Origin: Lactobacillus amylolyticus DSM 11664
GTDB taxonomy: Bacteria > Bacillota > Bacilli > Lactobacillales > Lactobacillaceae
Assembly: GCF_000178475.1 (NCBI RefSeq)
Contig: NZ_ADNY01000056.1
Span: forward strand, 1-50,547
DNA length: 50,547 nucleotides
Reading direction: 5' to 3'
Shown piece after piece: positions 36,805-45,300 of the stretch. Below the pieces are notes generated by a model, which saw only the letters and a program-made list of their open reading frames with translations, searched no databases and was not told where the DNA came from. Both the position numbers and the translations under genes were made by a program. Every line of letters begins with the position of its first letter. Within the stretch, counting starts at the first letter, position 1.

Positions 36805-37767
36805 CTAATCTTTAGTCATTTCTTCATTAACATCCAACAGTGAGTAGTCGCCTTCATGTTTACCATCAAACAGATCAAGAATGTCGTGGGTATTTAACTT
36901 ACCATTCTCCATGCCGACAGCTAACCCGCCTTTACCATCAAGAAGTAAGTTAACAGCATAATTACCCATCTTAGTAGCATTTACTCTATCTGCGACAGTT
37001 GGCGAACCACCACGTTGCATATGGCCAAGTACATTAGCACGAGCGTCAAAGTCACCGTACTTCAAAAGTTCTTTTCTGAAGTCATCAGCACTCATAACAC
37101 CTTCAGCTAATACAACAAGACCATGGTCTTTGCCATCAGCAAAGCCTTGCTTAAGAGTCTTAGCAATCTTCTTGATATCATAGTCACGTTCAGGAACAAC
37201 GATTGCATCAGCTCCACTAGCTACACCAACACGCATTGCAATGTCGCCGCATTCACGGCCCATTACATTAACAATGAACACGCGGTGGTGACTGCTTGCT
37301 GTGTCACGAATCTTATCGATTGCGTCCATAGCAGTACGACAGGCAGAATCATAACCGATAGTATATTCAGTATAAGGAATGTCATTATCAATAGTTCCTG
37401 GCAAACCAACTGAATTAATACCAAGACGTGTTAAAGCTAAAGCACCGTGGTAAGATCCGTCACCGCCAATAACGATAACAGCATCAATACCGTGCTTTCT
37501 TAATTGCTCTGCACCCTTCTTTTGCACATTTTCTTGTGCAAATTCAGGATAACGTGCAGAATACAAGAAAGTACCACCTTGGTTGATCGTATGGTCCACG
37601 TCTTCCGCAGTAAGCGGAACGAAGTCACCTGCAACCAAGCCAGCAAAACCATAACGAATACCCATTACTTCAAGTCCGTGATGGATTGCAGTCTTAGTAA
37701 CCGCTCTGATTGCTGCATTCATACCAGGGGCGTCGCCACCACTAGTTAAAATACCAATCCGTTTCAT
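36805..37767 (-). CDS. pfkA: ATP-dependent 6-phosphofructokinase
   Basis: Commits fructose-6-phosphate to glycolysis. 320 residues, standard bacterial length. ATP-site residues [12 protein letters not shown] (10-21) and [10 protein letters not shown] (100-109, with D103). The catalytic aspartate is D127 in PGTIDNDI. The effector and sugar sites include MGRECGDIA and GHMQRGG. GAGGTGAATTC precedes the ATG. It is the first gene of the pfkA-pyk operon; a cre-like sequence lies about 120 bases upstream of the start. In heterofermenters this gene is missing, so it marks an obligate homofermenter. Confidence 0.97.
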   Translation of the reverse strand: MKRIGILTSGGDAPGMNAAIRAVTKTAIHHGLEVMGIRYGFAGLVAGDFVPLTAEDVDHTINQGGTFLYSARYPEFAQENVQKKGAEQLRKHGIDAVIVIGGDGSYHGALALTRLGINSVGLPGTIDNDIPYTEYTIGYDSACRTAMDAIDKIRDTASSHHRVFIVNVMGRECGDIAMRVGVASGADAIVVPERDYDIKKIAKTLKQGFADGKDHGLVVLAEGVMSADDFRKELLKYGDFDARANVLGHMQRGGSPTVADRVNATKMGNYAVNLLLDGKGGLAVGMENGKLNTHDILDLFDGKHEGDYSLLDVNEEMTKD

Positions 37768-37885
37768 GAATTCACCTCATCATGATTATTTGTGTAATTT
37801 CTCACATCAACTAAATCTTACCATTTTTCGAGCTAAAAATCTCATAAAAAATCCTTTTATTTGTTGAATTAATGGTAAATTTAAA

Positions 37886-37909
37886 TAACAGCGCTTACAC
37901 CACTGACAA
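37886..37909 (-). promoter_or_regulatory. Cre-like site and promoter of pfkA-pyk
   Basis: The minus strand reads TGTAAGCGCTGTTA (37886-37899), close to the CcpA consensus. Immediately upstream is TTGTCA (37904-37909), and a -10-like TTTAAA lies 18 bases further on (37880-37885). The cre-like site thus sits within the promoter spacer. Confidence 0.55.
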
Positions 37910-37926
37910 TAGGGTAAAAATTTTAT

Positions 37927-40900
37927 TTATTCTTTAAAGTTCACGCGTTTCAAGTTAGTTAACAAATATTGCTTTTTGCTAGAATTGTAACGATCGCCCT
38001 GACACTTTACACCCAGCAAATAAATGTCGCCCTCTTTAAGTACTGAATGTATTTGATCATAAATTCGCGGAAAAATCGTAACTTCCTGCTGACTGCTTGA
38101 ATCTGCAAAGCTGGCAAAAGCCATTGTTTGTCCTTTCTTGGTTCTAATTAATTTTAATTTCATTAACTTTCCAACACAGACACTGTTTTCATTGATATCA
38201 ACTTGATTCAAGGCCTTAGCGTTAAATTTTTGCGCATACTTTTGAACGACGATCAATGGTGTAGTTGTGGTAGAAAATCCCAACACTTTTTCTTCCATAT
38301 CAGCGCGTTGACTGCTTGTTGGAGCCGCTGCTTTCTTGATCGGTGCATCCCCAAGAAGTTCGGACAGTGAAAGATTTTGCCCCGTTAATTGCACATTTTC
38401 AATCATTTCTTTGCAATTTACCAGCAATTCATTGCGATTATCATTTAAATGATCAAAACAGCCTGCCATGATCAGCGCTCTAATTGGATCTAACTGCAAA
38501 TATTTCAGCTCAATCTTACGTAAAAAATCATCAAGTGATTTTATCGGCTTTTTTAGCTGAACAATGCTTTTCGTAAAATCATTTCGCAGTCCCTTGATTG
38601 CCTTTAACCCCACTAAAATTTGTCCTTTTAGCAGTTTAAAATCTAAACCGCTTTGATTGATGTCTGGTGGCAAAATTCTAATTCCTGCTTCTTGCGCCTG
38701 CATGATATAATTTTGGGCCTTTAATTTGCTTGCCCCTGAAGAATTCAGCAATGCAGTATAAAAAGCAGCTGGATAATGAACCTTTAAATAGGCTAACCAA
38801 TAAGCAATTTTGGTATAAGCGACAGCGTGCGACCTGTTAAAGCCATAGTTGGCAAATTGCTCAATATATTGATAAACGCGTTCACCTACTTGCTTAGAGT
38901 GACCTTTTTGAATTGTCCCTTCAATGAACTTCGCTTTTTCTTGTCCAATCAATGCTTGATTTTTCTTTGACATGGCTCTGCGAAGAAGGTCAGCCTCGCC
39001 TAAACTAAAGCCTGCTAAGATTTGAGCAGTCTGCATGACCTGTTCCTGATAAACCAAGATGCCATAAGTAGGAGCTAGAATTTGCTTCAAGCTTGGATCC
39101 GGATAAACAATAGCTTGCTCCCCTTTTTTACGTGCAATAAAAGTATCTATGTTCTGCATTGGACCTGGACGGTAAAGGGCATTAACCGCAACTAAATCCT
39201 CAAAATTATCAGGTGACAGCTTTCGAAGAACTTTTCTAATGCCTTCAGATTCAAATTGAAAGACAGCATCAGTTTTACCTGTACGAAACAATTCTAAAGT
39301 CTTTGCATCGTTTAACGGAATTTTGTTGGGATCGATATTTATTCCCTGACTTTTAATTAAAGCTAAGGTATTGCCTAAAATGGTTAGATTGCGTAAACCC
39401 AAAAAGTCAATTTTTAACAAACCTAATGATTCAACATATTTTTTGGTTTGCTGTGTTACAGGAATCCCCAATTGACCGGCTTGCAAGCCTGAAATGCTGG
39501 CAATCGAATTATCACTGATTACTAATCCGGCCGCATGAATCGAATAATGGCGCGGCAACCCTTCCAAAGCGCGTGCCGTTTGAAAAAGAAGCTTATTCTC
39601 AGATGTTGAATCAACAATCAAGCGCGTCTGGCGAGACTCCTGATAGGCTTCATTCAATGTGATTTTTCCTTTTGAATATGGAACAGCGTCAGCCCATTTA
39701 TTAAGTTCAACCACACTTAATCCAAAAACGCGACCAGTATCCCGCAGCGCTTGTTTTGCCGCCAAGGTACCAAAAGTTAAAATTTGAGCTGCATGATCCA
39801 TCCCATATTTACGATACATATATTTTATGACATCGTCTCTCCTAATATCGGGGATATCCAAGTCAATATCAGGCATTTCATGTCGAGCTGGATTTAAAAA
39901 TCTTTCAAAAAGAAGATGATATTCTAGCGGATCGACTTCGGTAATTCTTAAGGCATAGGAAACTAAAGAACCACATGCTGACCCACGTCCGGGACCAGTA
40001 GTAATGCCAACTCTATGGCAATAATTGATTACATCCCAAACGATTAAAAAATAATCATCAAAACCCATGCGATTTATTACATCTAGCTCATAACGCAACC
40101 GTTTTTGATAAGCTTCTGGGACGTTTTTACCCTTAAAACGTGCCTTTAAGCCATTCTGAGCCAAATAAAGCAAATACTCTTTCGAACTAGCGAATTTATC
40201 TTGATGATATTTTGGCAGAACTGGCTTTTGAAAAATCACTTCAGCATTACATTCTTCTGCGATTTTCCAAGTATTATTCAAGGCTTGATCTAGGTAGAAA
40301 TCGTGATAGCGAGAAAAAAGCTCTTCTCCCTCTGCCAAATAATGCGATCCTGTTTGTTTAGAAAGGGGAACGATATCTTGCAGCTTATCCCCTTGTTTTA
40401 TTGCCTGCAAAGTTTTACGCAAAAAGTGATCTTGCGGATTTAAATACTGACAATCTTCAGTCGCAACAAGAGGTAAAGCAAATTGCTTTGCTAAAGACTG
40501 AATATAATCAATGTAATTATTTTGATTCTTGCTTGCGTAAACGCCTAAATATAGCTGACTTGTGGCAGGAACAATCTCTTTTAATTCACGAACAAAATCG
40601 GCTCCCAACTGATCATTACGCTGCGAAAGCATTACCAGCTCACTATGCTGATTAGCCGGGACAATTATAACCATTTCATCTAAATACTTAGTCAATTCTT
40701 TTAGAGTAAGAATTTTATTATTGTTACCATTATCTGTCAGCAAATTGATTGCACTAGAAAGGCGTAACAAATTATGGTAGCCAGCATTGCTTTTGGCGAT
40801 TGCAATCAAATCATATTTTGAAGTAGGATCGATCAAACCATTGATTCTGATTTGCATCCCCAGCAGAGCTTTAATGCCGACCTCTTTAGCCAACTCAAAA

Positions 40901-41049
40901 AAATTGACCAATCCATAAGTCACGTTGATATCTGTTAAAGCAACGGCACCATAATTTCTTTTTTTGGCAGTCGTAAGCAAATCTTTAACTCTAGTTGGAC
41001 TTTCCAGCAAAGAAAAAGCACTTAGATTTTGCAATGCTGCAATTTTCAT
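37927..41049 (-). CDS. dnaE: DNA polymerase III subunit alpha (DnaE)
   Basis: Replicative-type polymerase of the DnaE class; in Firmicutes it extends primers before PolC takes over. About 1040 residues. The N-terminal PHP domain is degenerate (LQNLSAFSLLES in place of a histidine-bearing HxD-like start). Polymerase signatures: GPGRGSACGSLVSY, the catalytic aspartates in MPDIDLDIPD, and NALYRPGPM. It ends with an OB-fold (CVGKLMKLKLIRTKKGQTMAFASFAD). I use the ATG at 41049, seven bases after AGGAGG. It precedes pfkA on the same strand, as in other lactobacilli. Confidence 0.96.
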   Translation of the reverse strand: MKIAALQNLSAFSLLESPTRVKDLLTTAKKRNYGAVALTDINVTYGLVNFFELAKEVGIKALLGMQIRINGLIDPTSKYDLIAIAKSNAGYHNLLRLSSAINLLTDNGNNNKILTLKELTKYLDEMVIIVPANQHSELVMLSQRNDQLGADFVRELKEIVPATSQLYLGVYASKNQNNYIDYIQSLAKQFALPLVATEDCQYLNPQDHFLRKTLQAIKQGDKLQDIVPLSKQTGSHYLAEGEELFSRYHDFYLDQALNNTWKIAEECNAEVIFQKPVLPKYHQDKFASSKEYLLYLAQNGLKARFKGKNVPEAYQKRLRYELDVINRMGFDDYFLIVWDVINYCHRVGITTGPGRGSACGSLVSYALRITEVDPLEYHLLFERFLNPARHEMPDIDLDIPDIRRDDVIKYMYRKYGMDHAAQILTFGTLAAKQALRDTGRVFGLSVVELNKWADAVPYSKGKITLNEAYQESRQTRLIVDSTSENKLLFQTARALEGLPRHYSIHAAGLVISDNSIASISGLQAGQLGIPVTQQTKKYVESLGLLKIDFLGLRNLTILGNTLALIKSQGINIDPNKIPLNDAKTLELFRTGKTDAVFQFESEGIRKVLRKLSPDNFEDLVAVNALYRPGPMQNIDTFIARKKGEQAIVYPDPSLKQILAPTYGILVYQEQVMQTAQILAGFSLGEADLLRRAMSKKNQALIGQEKAKFIEGTIQKGHSKQVGERVYQYIEQFANYGFNRSHAVAYTKIAYWLAYLKVHYPAAFYTALLNSSGASKLKAQNYIMQAQEAGIRILPPDINQSGLDFKLLKGQILVGLKAIKGLRNDFTKSIVQLKKPIKSLDDFLRKIELKYLQLDPIRALIMAGCFDHLNDNRNELLVNCKEMIENVQLTGQNLSLSELLGDAPIKKAAAPTSSQRADMEEKVLGFSTTTTPLIVVQKYAQKFNAKALNQVDINENSVCVGKLMKLKLIRTKKGQTMAFASFADSSSQQEVTIFPRIYDQIHSVLKEGDIYLLGVKCQGDRYNSSKKQYLLTNLKRVNFKE

Positions 41050-41106
41050 TGTTTGGCCTCCTGTTCTTTTATAAATAGTATAGCAAATCACCTTTAAATT
41101 AATGGA

Positions 41107-41135
41107 TTGAAAACATTCTTTATTTTTGATAAAAT
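41107..41135 (+). promoter_or_regulatory. Promoter of the DUF2929 gene
   Basis: TTGAAA (41107-41112), exactly 17 bases, then TAAAAT (41130-41135) preceded by TGA, an extended -10. It lies about 25 bases before the chosen ATG. Confidence 0.75.
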
Positions 41136-41159
41136 CGTGAGATGAAAGAAGGAATGATT

Positions 41160-41366
41160 ATGGGTCGCTATATCGTAACTATTGTATGGAGCGTTATTTA
41201 CATGATGGTTATTGGCTTTATTGCTGCTCCTTTAACCCAAAGTGCTTTTAATCCAAAAGAAGCTCTTATTATTGGAGTTGTCTTTGGTATCCTCTTTGCA
41301 GCAATTATTCCAACCATCACTGCTCATTCACATAAAGACAAAAGCAAGTTTTCAAATCTTAAGTAG
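41160..41366 (+). CDS. DUF2929 (YjzD-like) small membrane protein
   Basis: A 68-residue protein with two hydrophobic helices (about 3-25 and 36-55: IVTIVWSVIYMMVIGFIAAPL and ALIIGVVFGILFAAIIP) and a short charged tail. It fits the DUF2929 family, whose role is unknown. I start at the ATG at 41160 with AAGGA six bases upstream; the frame could open at 41142. It is a lone plus-strand gene with its own promoter and a shared terminator. Confidence 0.82.
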   Translation: MGRYIVTIVWSVIYMMVIGFIAAPLTQSAFNPKEALIIGVVFGILFAAIIPTITAHSHKDKSKFSNLK

Positions 41367-41370
41367 AATA

Positions 41371-41412
41371 AAAAATAAACCGTTAGTCAGATGACTAACG
41401 GTTTATTTTTTA
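41371..41412. terminator. Bidirectional terminator, 19-bp perfect stem
   Basis: 41371-41389 pairs perfectly with 41394-41412 around AGAT. A and T runs on both sides serve the DUF2929 gene and the converging nucleotidase gene. Confidence 0.93.
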
Positions 41413-42966
41413 GTAAAAACGATAATTATGTTTTGTATCTACTTTAATCGACCCATGAGTTAAATATTCCGAAAACATTTGAACATAATCTTTATCCAGC
41501 GTAAATTCAATTTTATCCATGCTGTATTCTGGATAGAAACCGCCACCCATTGCACGATAATTGTTGACTGCTAAATGATAAATCTTATTATCTTCGATCG
41601 GCTTGCCATTTAAAACAAGCTTAGTTAAACGTTCACCGGCTGGTTTAGAAATATCTGCTTCGTATTCGATTGGATAAAAGACATCAAAATGATACAGCAA
41701 TGGCTTAGGTTTGATCCAGCGATCAAGGAATTTGATTTTGCCATCAGTATCCTTTTTTAGGAAACTTGCACTATGTTCAATAATATGACGCAGCTGTTTA
41801 CCGGTTAGTTTTACGCGACAAAGCTGATTGGCATAAGGATAATTGAGCAAAACATCACGCATTGTAACTTCTTTGCCGAATCCCTTAGCCTTCTCACTCA
41901 TAACAGCAGTAGCAGACACATCTGCCTTGGTAAACCAAAGCTGCATTTGCTGCAGCAAATTAATAAATGGGGCTCCTTGCAAACGCCCTTTCATTGCATC
42001 TTCAATCGGTGCAGGTTCACTCAAATTAGCAATTGGCTGGTCTAACCATTTTTGAGTTCGTTCGTCTAAATTATGAACAAGCTCCACAATTTCTGGATCA
42101 GGTTCATAATCTTTAGTATCAATTAATCTAGTAGACATGCTATTGATCTTTTTTGTTTTTTCATCAATATCAAGCATAACTTCCGCAATAGCTTCTCCAC
42201 GATAACCTGGTTGAACAATTGCGGTATTTTTTGATACCACATTTAACCGGCGGTGTTGGTGTCCTGTCAAAAAGACATCTACTTCCGGGATTTCGGTTAA
42301 AATCTTATAGCCTTCGTTCTCTCCACGATGTGGTTCTGTCACTTCACCAGTTACAGGATCGCTCTCAAAGCCGCCATGATATATTACTGCCAAAATATCT
42401 ACTTTTGGTTTTAAGATTTTTGTATAATGCTTTATCTGTTCATAAGCAGAAATAAATTTTAACCCAGCAATGTTTTCTTTAGGTTCCCAGTGCGGAATAT
42501 ATTGAGTTGTAATTCCTAAAATACCAATCTTAATTCCACTTTTTTCAATAATTTGATATTCTTTGCCAAAAGCTGGTACATTGGTTTCTGCATCCAAAAT
42601 ATTGTCATTGATGATTGGTGCTTTATTGTTATCGATATAATAGGTTAAATAATCTTGTCCAAAATTAAAGTCGTGGTTTCCTAGACAACGTGCATCGTAG
42701 CCTACTTTATTGTAGGCTTCGGTAAAAATTACCAAGTCCCGGTAATCACCAGTAGAATGTGCATACGAAGCAAGTGGAGATCCTTGCAAGCAATCTCCGG
42801 CATCTGTCACCACAACATGATCTGCGCCGAATTTATTTTTTTCAGTCTTAATAGCAGTACTTACTCGACTCAAACTAAAAGGCGCTTCATAATTGTTTTT
42901 ATTCTGATAGTCTGTCGGCAATAAAAAGCCATGGGTATCACTTGAATGTAAAAACACTAATTTCAT
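41410..42966 (-). CDS. Metallophosphoesterase / 5'-nucleotidase family protein (cytosolic)
   Basis: A two-domain enzyme of about 518 residues. The calcineurin-like metal site comprises HSSDTHG, TDAGDCLQGSPLASY, GNHDFNFG, YHGG and TGHQHRRL. The 5'-nucleotidase C-terminal domain (about 330-500) has NYPYANQLCRVKLTGKQLRHIIEHSA. It resembles YfkN/UshA enzymes that hydrolyse nucleotides or cyclic nucleotides, but it has neither a signal peptide nor a wall anchor, so it should be cytosolic. I start at the ATG at 42966, six bases after AAGGG. Substrate uncertain. Confidence 0.87.
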   Translation of the reverse strand: MKLVFLHSSDTHGFLLPTDYQNKNNYEAPFSLSRVSTAIKTEKNKFGADHVVVTDAGDCLQGSPLASYAHSTGDYRDLVIFTEAYNKVGYDARCLGNHDFNFGQDYLTYYIDNNKAPIINDNILDAETNVPAFGKEYQIIEKSGIKIGILGITTQYIPHWEPKENIAGLKFISAYEQIKHYTKILKPKVDILAVIYHGGFESDPVTGEVTEPHRGENEGYKILTEIPEVDVFLTGHQHRRLNVVSKNTAIVQPGYRGEAIAEVMLDIDEKTKKINSMSTRLIDTKDYEPDPEIVELVHNLDERTQKWLDQPIANLSEPAPIEDAMKGRLQGAPFINLLQQMQLWFTKADVSATAVMSEKAKGFGKEVTMRDVLLNYPYANQLCRVKLTGKQLRHIIEHSASFLKKDTDGKIKFLDRWIKPKPLLYHFDVFYPIEYEADISKPAGERLTKLVLNGKPIEDNKIYHLAVNNYRAMGGGFYPEYSMDKIEFTLDKDYVQMFSEYLTHGSIKVDTKHNYRFY

Positions 42967-42990
42967 AATTTTCCCTTCGAATTTAGGCAT

Positions 42991-43020
42991 AAAAAAAGAC
43001 ACCACAAACCGGTGTCCTTT
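42991..43020 (-). terminator. Terminator after rpmF
   Basis: AAAGACACC (42995-43003) pairs with GGTGTC-C-TTT (43011-43020) with one bulged C; seven T follow on the minus strand. Confidence 0.85.
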
Positions 43021-43022
43021 AA

Positions 43023-43214
43023 TTACTTATTGTCGCTTTCGCTGTTCTTGTTAACAACTTGACGACCCTTGTAATAACCCTTAGGTGAAACGCGGTGGCT
43101 TAAACGGTATTCACCAGTAGTTGCATCATAGTGCATTGCTGGGACAGTTAACTTAATATGACCACGACGAGAACGTTTCTTTTGTTTAGAAGTATGTCTT
43201 GCTGGAACTGCCAT
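43023..43214 (-). CDS. rpmF: 50S ribosomal protein L32 (zinc-free form)
   Basis: Small basic ribosomal protein of 63 residues beginning [21 protein letters not shown]. Zinc-binding L32 has two CxxC pairs; this one has no cysteine at all, the paralogue form that needs no zinc. AAAGGAG precedes the ATG and a strong promoter lies about 75 bases upstream with a hairpin in the leader. The yceD gene usually found before rpmF is absent here. Confidence 0.96.
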   Translation of the reverse strand: MAVPARHTSKQKKRSRRGHIKLTVPAMHYDATTGEYRLSHRVSPKGYYKGRQVVNKNSESDNK

Positions 43215-43258
43215 TGATTTTGATCTCCTTTATTGTAGACTTAAGCTTCGACCACACT

Positions 43259-43279
43259 AAAAAGTGAGCCTAATCACTC
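43259..43279 (-). promoter_or_regulatory. Terminator-like hairpin in the rpmF leader
   Basis: On the minus strand GAGTGA and TCACTT (43274-43279 and 43262-43267) pair with one wobble around a six-base loop, followed by a short T run. It lies between the rpmF promoter and its start codon, so it may attenuate transcription. Confidence 0.45.
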
Positions 43280-43289
43280 ATATGCTTCA

Positions 43290-43318
43290 ATGATACTATT
43301 GAATCACTGATAAATCAA
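43290..43318 (-). promoter_or_regulatory. Promoter of rpmF
   Basis: TTGATT (43313-43318), a 17-base spacer and TATCAT (43290-43295) on the minus strand, about 75 bases before the start codon. Confidence 0.7.
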
Positions 43319-43323
43319 GATTA

Positions 43324-43548
43324 TTAATTTTTCTTCTTAGTAATTTGCTGATCATGTCCTAAAAAATAACCTAGCAAAACACCGATGATAATCATCACCA
43401 CTAAGACAATAATCAACGGTAATTTAAATGAAAACAATCCAAAATTGATTTCTACTAGCTTTGTATTTAAAACAACGAAAATTACTGCTAATAAAGCTAA
43501 AATTAAACTAATAATCAAATTTATCTGTCGTTTATTCTTCAATTTCAT
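43324..43548 (-). CDS. LapA-domain (DUF1049) small membrane protein
   Basis: A 74-residue protein with two membrane helices (about 9-29 and 42-63) joined by NTKLVEINFGLFSFKLPL, the pattern of the LapA domain family. In Gram-negatives LapA acts in lipopolysaccharide assembly; in Firmicutes the role is unknown. I use the ATG at 43548, four bases after the SDR stop codon. An upstream in-frame ATG (43590) lies inside the SDR gene. The ribosome-binding site is weak, so translation may be coupled to the SDR gene. Confidence 0.78.
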   Translation of the reverse strand: MKLKNKRQINLIISLILALLAVIFVVLNTKLVEINFGLFSFKLPLIIVLVVMIIIGVLLGYFLGHDQQITKKKN

Positions 43549-43552
43549 TTTC

Positions 43553-44347
43553 TTACTTTCTAGAAGCCACTTTGAGTGAAATAATATCACCTATCGTTGG
43601 GAACAAATTATAGAATTTTGCTGCAATTGCCAAGCTAATCGGCAAATTCAATTCCCGCTTATCGCTACCGAAGTAGTGAACAACTTGCCAAGCAACATCA
43701 TTAGGATCAAGCATGAATGCTTGAACATTTTTGACGTAATTACCGGTCTTGTCAGCAATATTAAAGAAATTGGTATAAACAGGGCCTGGGTTGACCGTCA
43801 TAACTTTAACGCCAAATGGCTTCAATTCTAAGCGCAATACATTTGAAAATTGAATCACTGCAGCCTTGGATGCACTATAAGCTGCAGATTTGGTTGTTGG
43901 AATTTTACCGGCAATTGAACCAAAGTTAATAATTTGACCAGTCTTTTCTTCCATCATTACCCGACCTACCAAACGAGTAAAGTACATCAGTCCGAGAACA
44001 TTTACTTGGAACATATTGGTGGCATCTTGCATATCACTGTCCATAAAGGTTTCAAACTTGCCAAAACCGGCACAATTTACCAAGAAATCAATATGTTGGA
44101 CGCTGGCAATAATTTTCTTAAAGGTTGCTTTGATTTCATCTGCCTTACCTATATCAGTTGGGAAAACATATGCATCAGTTCCTGATAATTCTTTAGCTTC
44201 AGAAGCAATTTCATTTAGTTTGCCTTCGTTTCGTGCAATTAAAATAACTGTTGCACCACGTCCGGCACTCTCTAGCACAATTGAACGTCCAATGCCGCTA
44301 GAAGCACCTGTGATTACGACTACCTTATTTCTTAAAGAATTACTCAT
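43553..44347 (-). CDS. Short-chain dehydrogenase/reductase (SDR)
   Basis: NAD(P)-dependent oxidoreductase of the classical SDR family, 264 residues. Cofactor motif TGASSGIG (13-20), the structural NCAG near 89, catalytic serine in GSIAG and the YSASK catalytic tyrosine/lysine. The C-terminal part (LPISLAIAAKFYNLFPTIGDIISLKVASRK) is hydrophobic and resembles DltE/YqjQ-type membrane-associated SDRs. The substrate cannot be read from sequence. It starts one base after rnz and is followed by lapA, suggesting one transcript. Confidence 0.92.
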   Translation of the reverse strand: MSNSLRNKVVVITGASSGIGRSIVLESAGRGATVILIARNEGKLNEIASEAKELSGTDAYVFPTDIGKADEIKATFKKIIASVQHIDFLVNCAGFGKFETFMDSDMQDATNMFQVNVLGLMYFTRLVGRVMMEEKTGQIINFGSIAGKIPTTKSAAYSASKAAVIQFSNVLRLELKPFGVKVMTVNPGPVYTNFFNIADKTGNYVKNVQAFMLDPNDVAWQVVHYFGSDKRELNLPISLAIAAKFYNLFPTIGDIISLKVASRK

Positions 44348-44348
44348 C

Positions 44349-45284
44349 TTAATTTGTTCCTTTCATTTGAATATTAATTTGATCCAAATCATTAACTAAT
44401 ATTGTATTAGGAAAAACTTTCTTAGCTTGTTTTTCTAAACGCTTAGCCTTATTGCCCAAATATCTGGCTGAAATATGGTCTAAACACAATTTCTTTACGC
44501 CATTATCACGGGCAACTTGCGCTGCTTCAACAGAAGTTGAATGGTAATATGAATGAGCCAACTTGGCTTCATTGCCAGCAAATGTTGATTCATGAACCAA
44601 TACATCCGCATTTTGCGCCAATTTGGCAATATTAGGGGTTGAACGAGTATCGTATATGATTGTTACAATTCTTCCGGGTCTTGCTGGTCCCAAGAAGTCT
44701 TTTCCATTCAAAATAGTACCGTCTGCCAAAGCGATTTGCTCGCCCGCCTTTAATTTACCATATAAAGGTCCATTTGGAATATGATATTTCGCAAGTTTAT
44801 TCATCAAAAGCTCACCAGGCCGAGAGTTTTCGACAATACGATAACCGAAACTCGGAACTCGGTGATCTAATTTTTCTGTATAAACTCTAAAATCTTTTCC
44901 TTGATAAATCAGTCCGCCCTCAGTTAACTCAACGAATTTTATTGGATAAGAAACTTTAGTACGTGAAACGCGCAATGATGTTTTAACGAATTGCTCTAAA
45001 CCTGGTGGTCCATAAATTGTTAACGGTCCTACATCCCCTTGAAAAGAACGCGTGGCTAGCAAGCCGGGCAACCCAAAGATATGATCTCCATGATTATGTG
45101 AAATAAATATTTTGGTTACCTTTCTTAAACGAATATTTGTCTTTAAAATTTGATGCTGTGTAGCCTCACCAATATCAAACAACCAAATTTCATTGAGTTC
45201 GTCTAATAGCTTTAAAGCCAGTCCAGCAACATTGCGCTGCTTTGAAGGCTGACCAGCCCCAGTTCCTAAAAATTGTAATTCCAT
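44349..45284 (-). CDS. rnz: Ribonuclease Z
   Basis: Endonuclease that trims the 3' tail of tRNA precursors. 311 residues, the long-known ElaC-like length. Start [17 protein letters not shown]; zinc-binding [14 protein letters not shown] (the HxHxDH motif); a flexible arm region with [12 protein letters not shown]; and later histidines in [10 protein letters not shown] and [15 protein letters not shown] lies before the ATG. It follows the interrupted acyltransferase by 16 bases and leads into the SDR gene. Partner of the CCA enzyme at 21.9 kb. Confidence 0.96.
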   Translation of the reverse strand: MELQFLGTGAGQPSKQRNVAGLALKLLDELNEIWLFDIGEATQHQILKTNIRLRKVTKIFISHNHGDHIFGLPGLLATRSFQGDVGPLTIYGPPGLEQFVKTSLRVSRTKVSYPIKFVELTEGGLIYQGKDFRVYTEKLDHRVPSFGYRIVENSRPGELLMNKLAKYHIPNGPLYGKLKAGEQIALADGTILNGKDFLGPARPGRIVTIIYDTRSTPNIAKLAQNADVLVHESTFAGNEAKLAHSYYHSTSVEAAQVARDNGVKKLCLDHISARYLGNKAKRLEKQAKKVFPNTILVNDLDQINIQMKGTN

Positions 45285-45300
45285 GAACTACTTTCCTATT

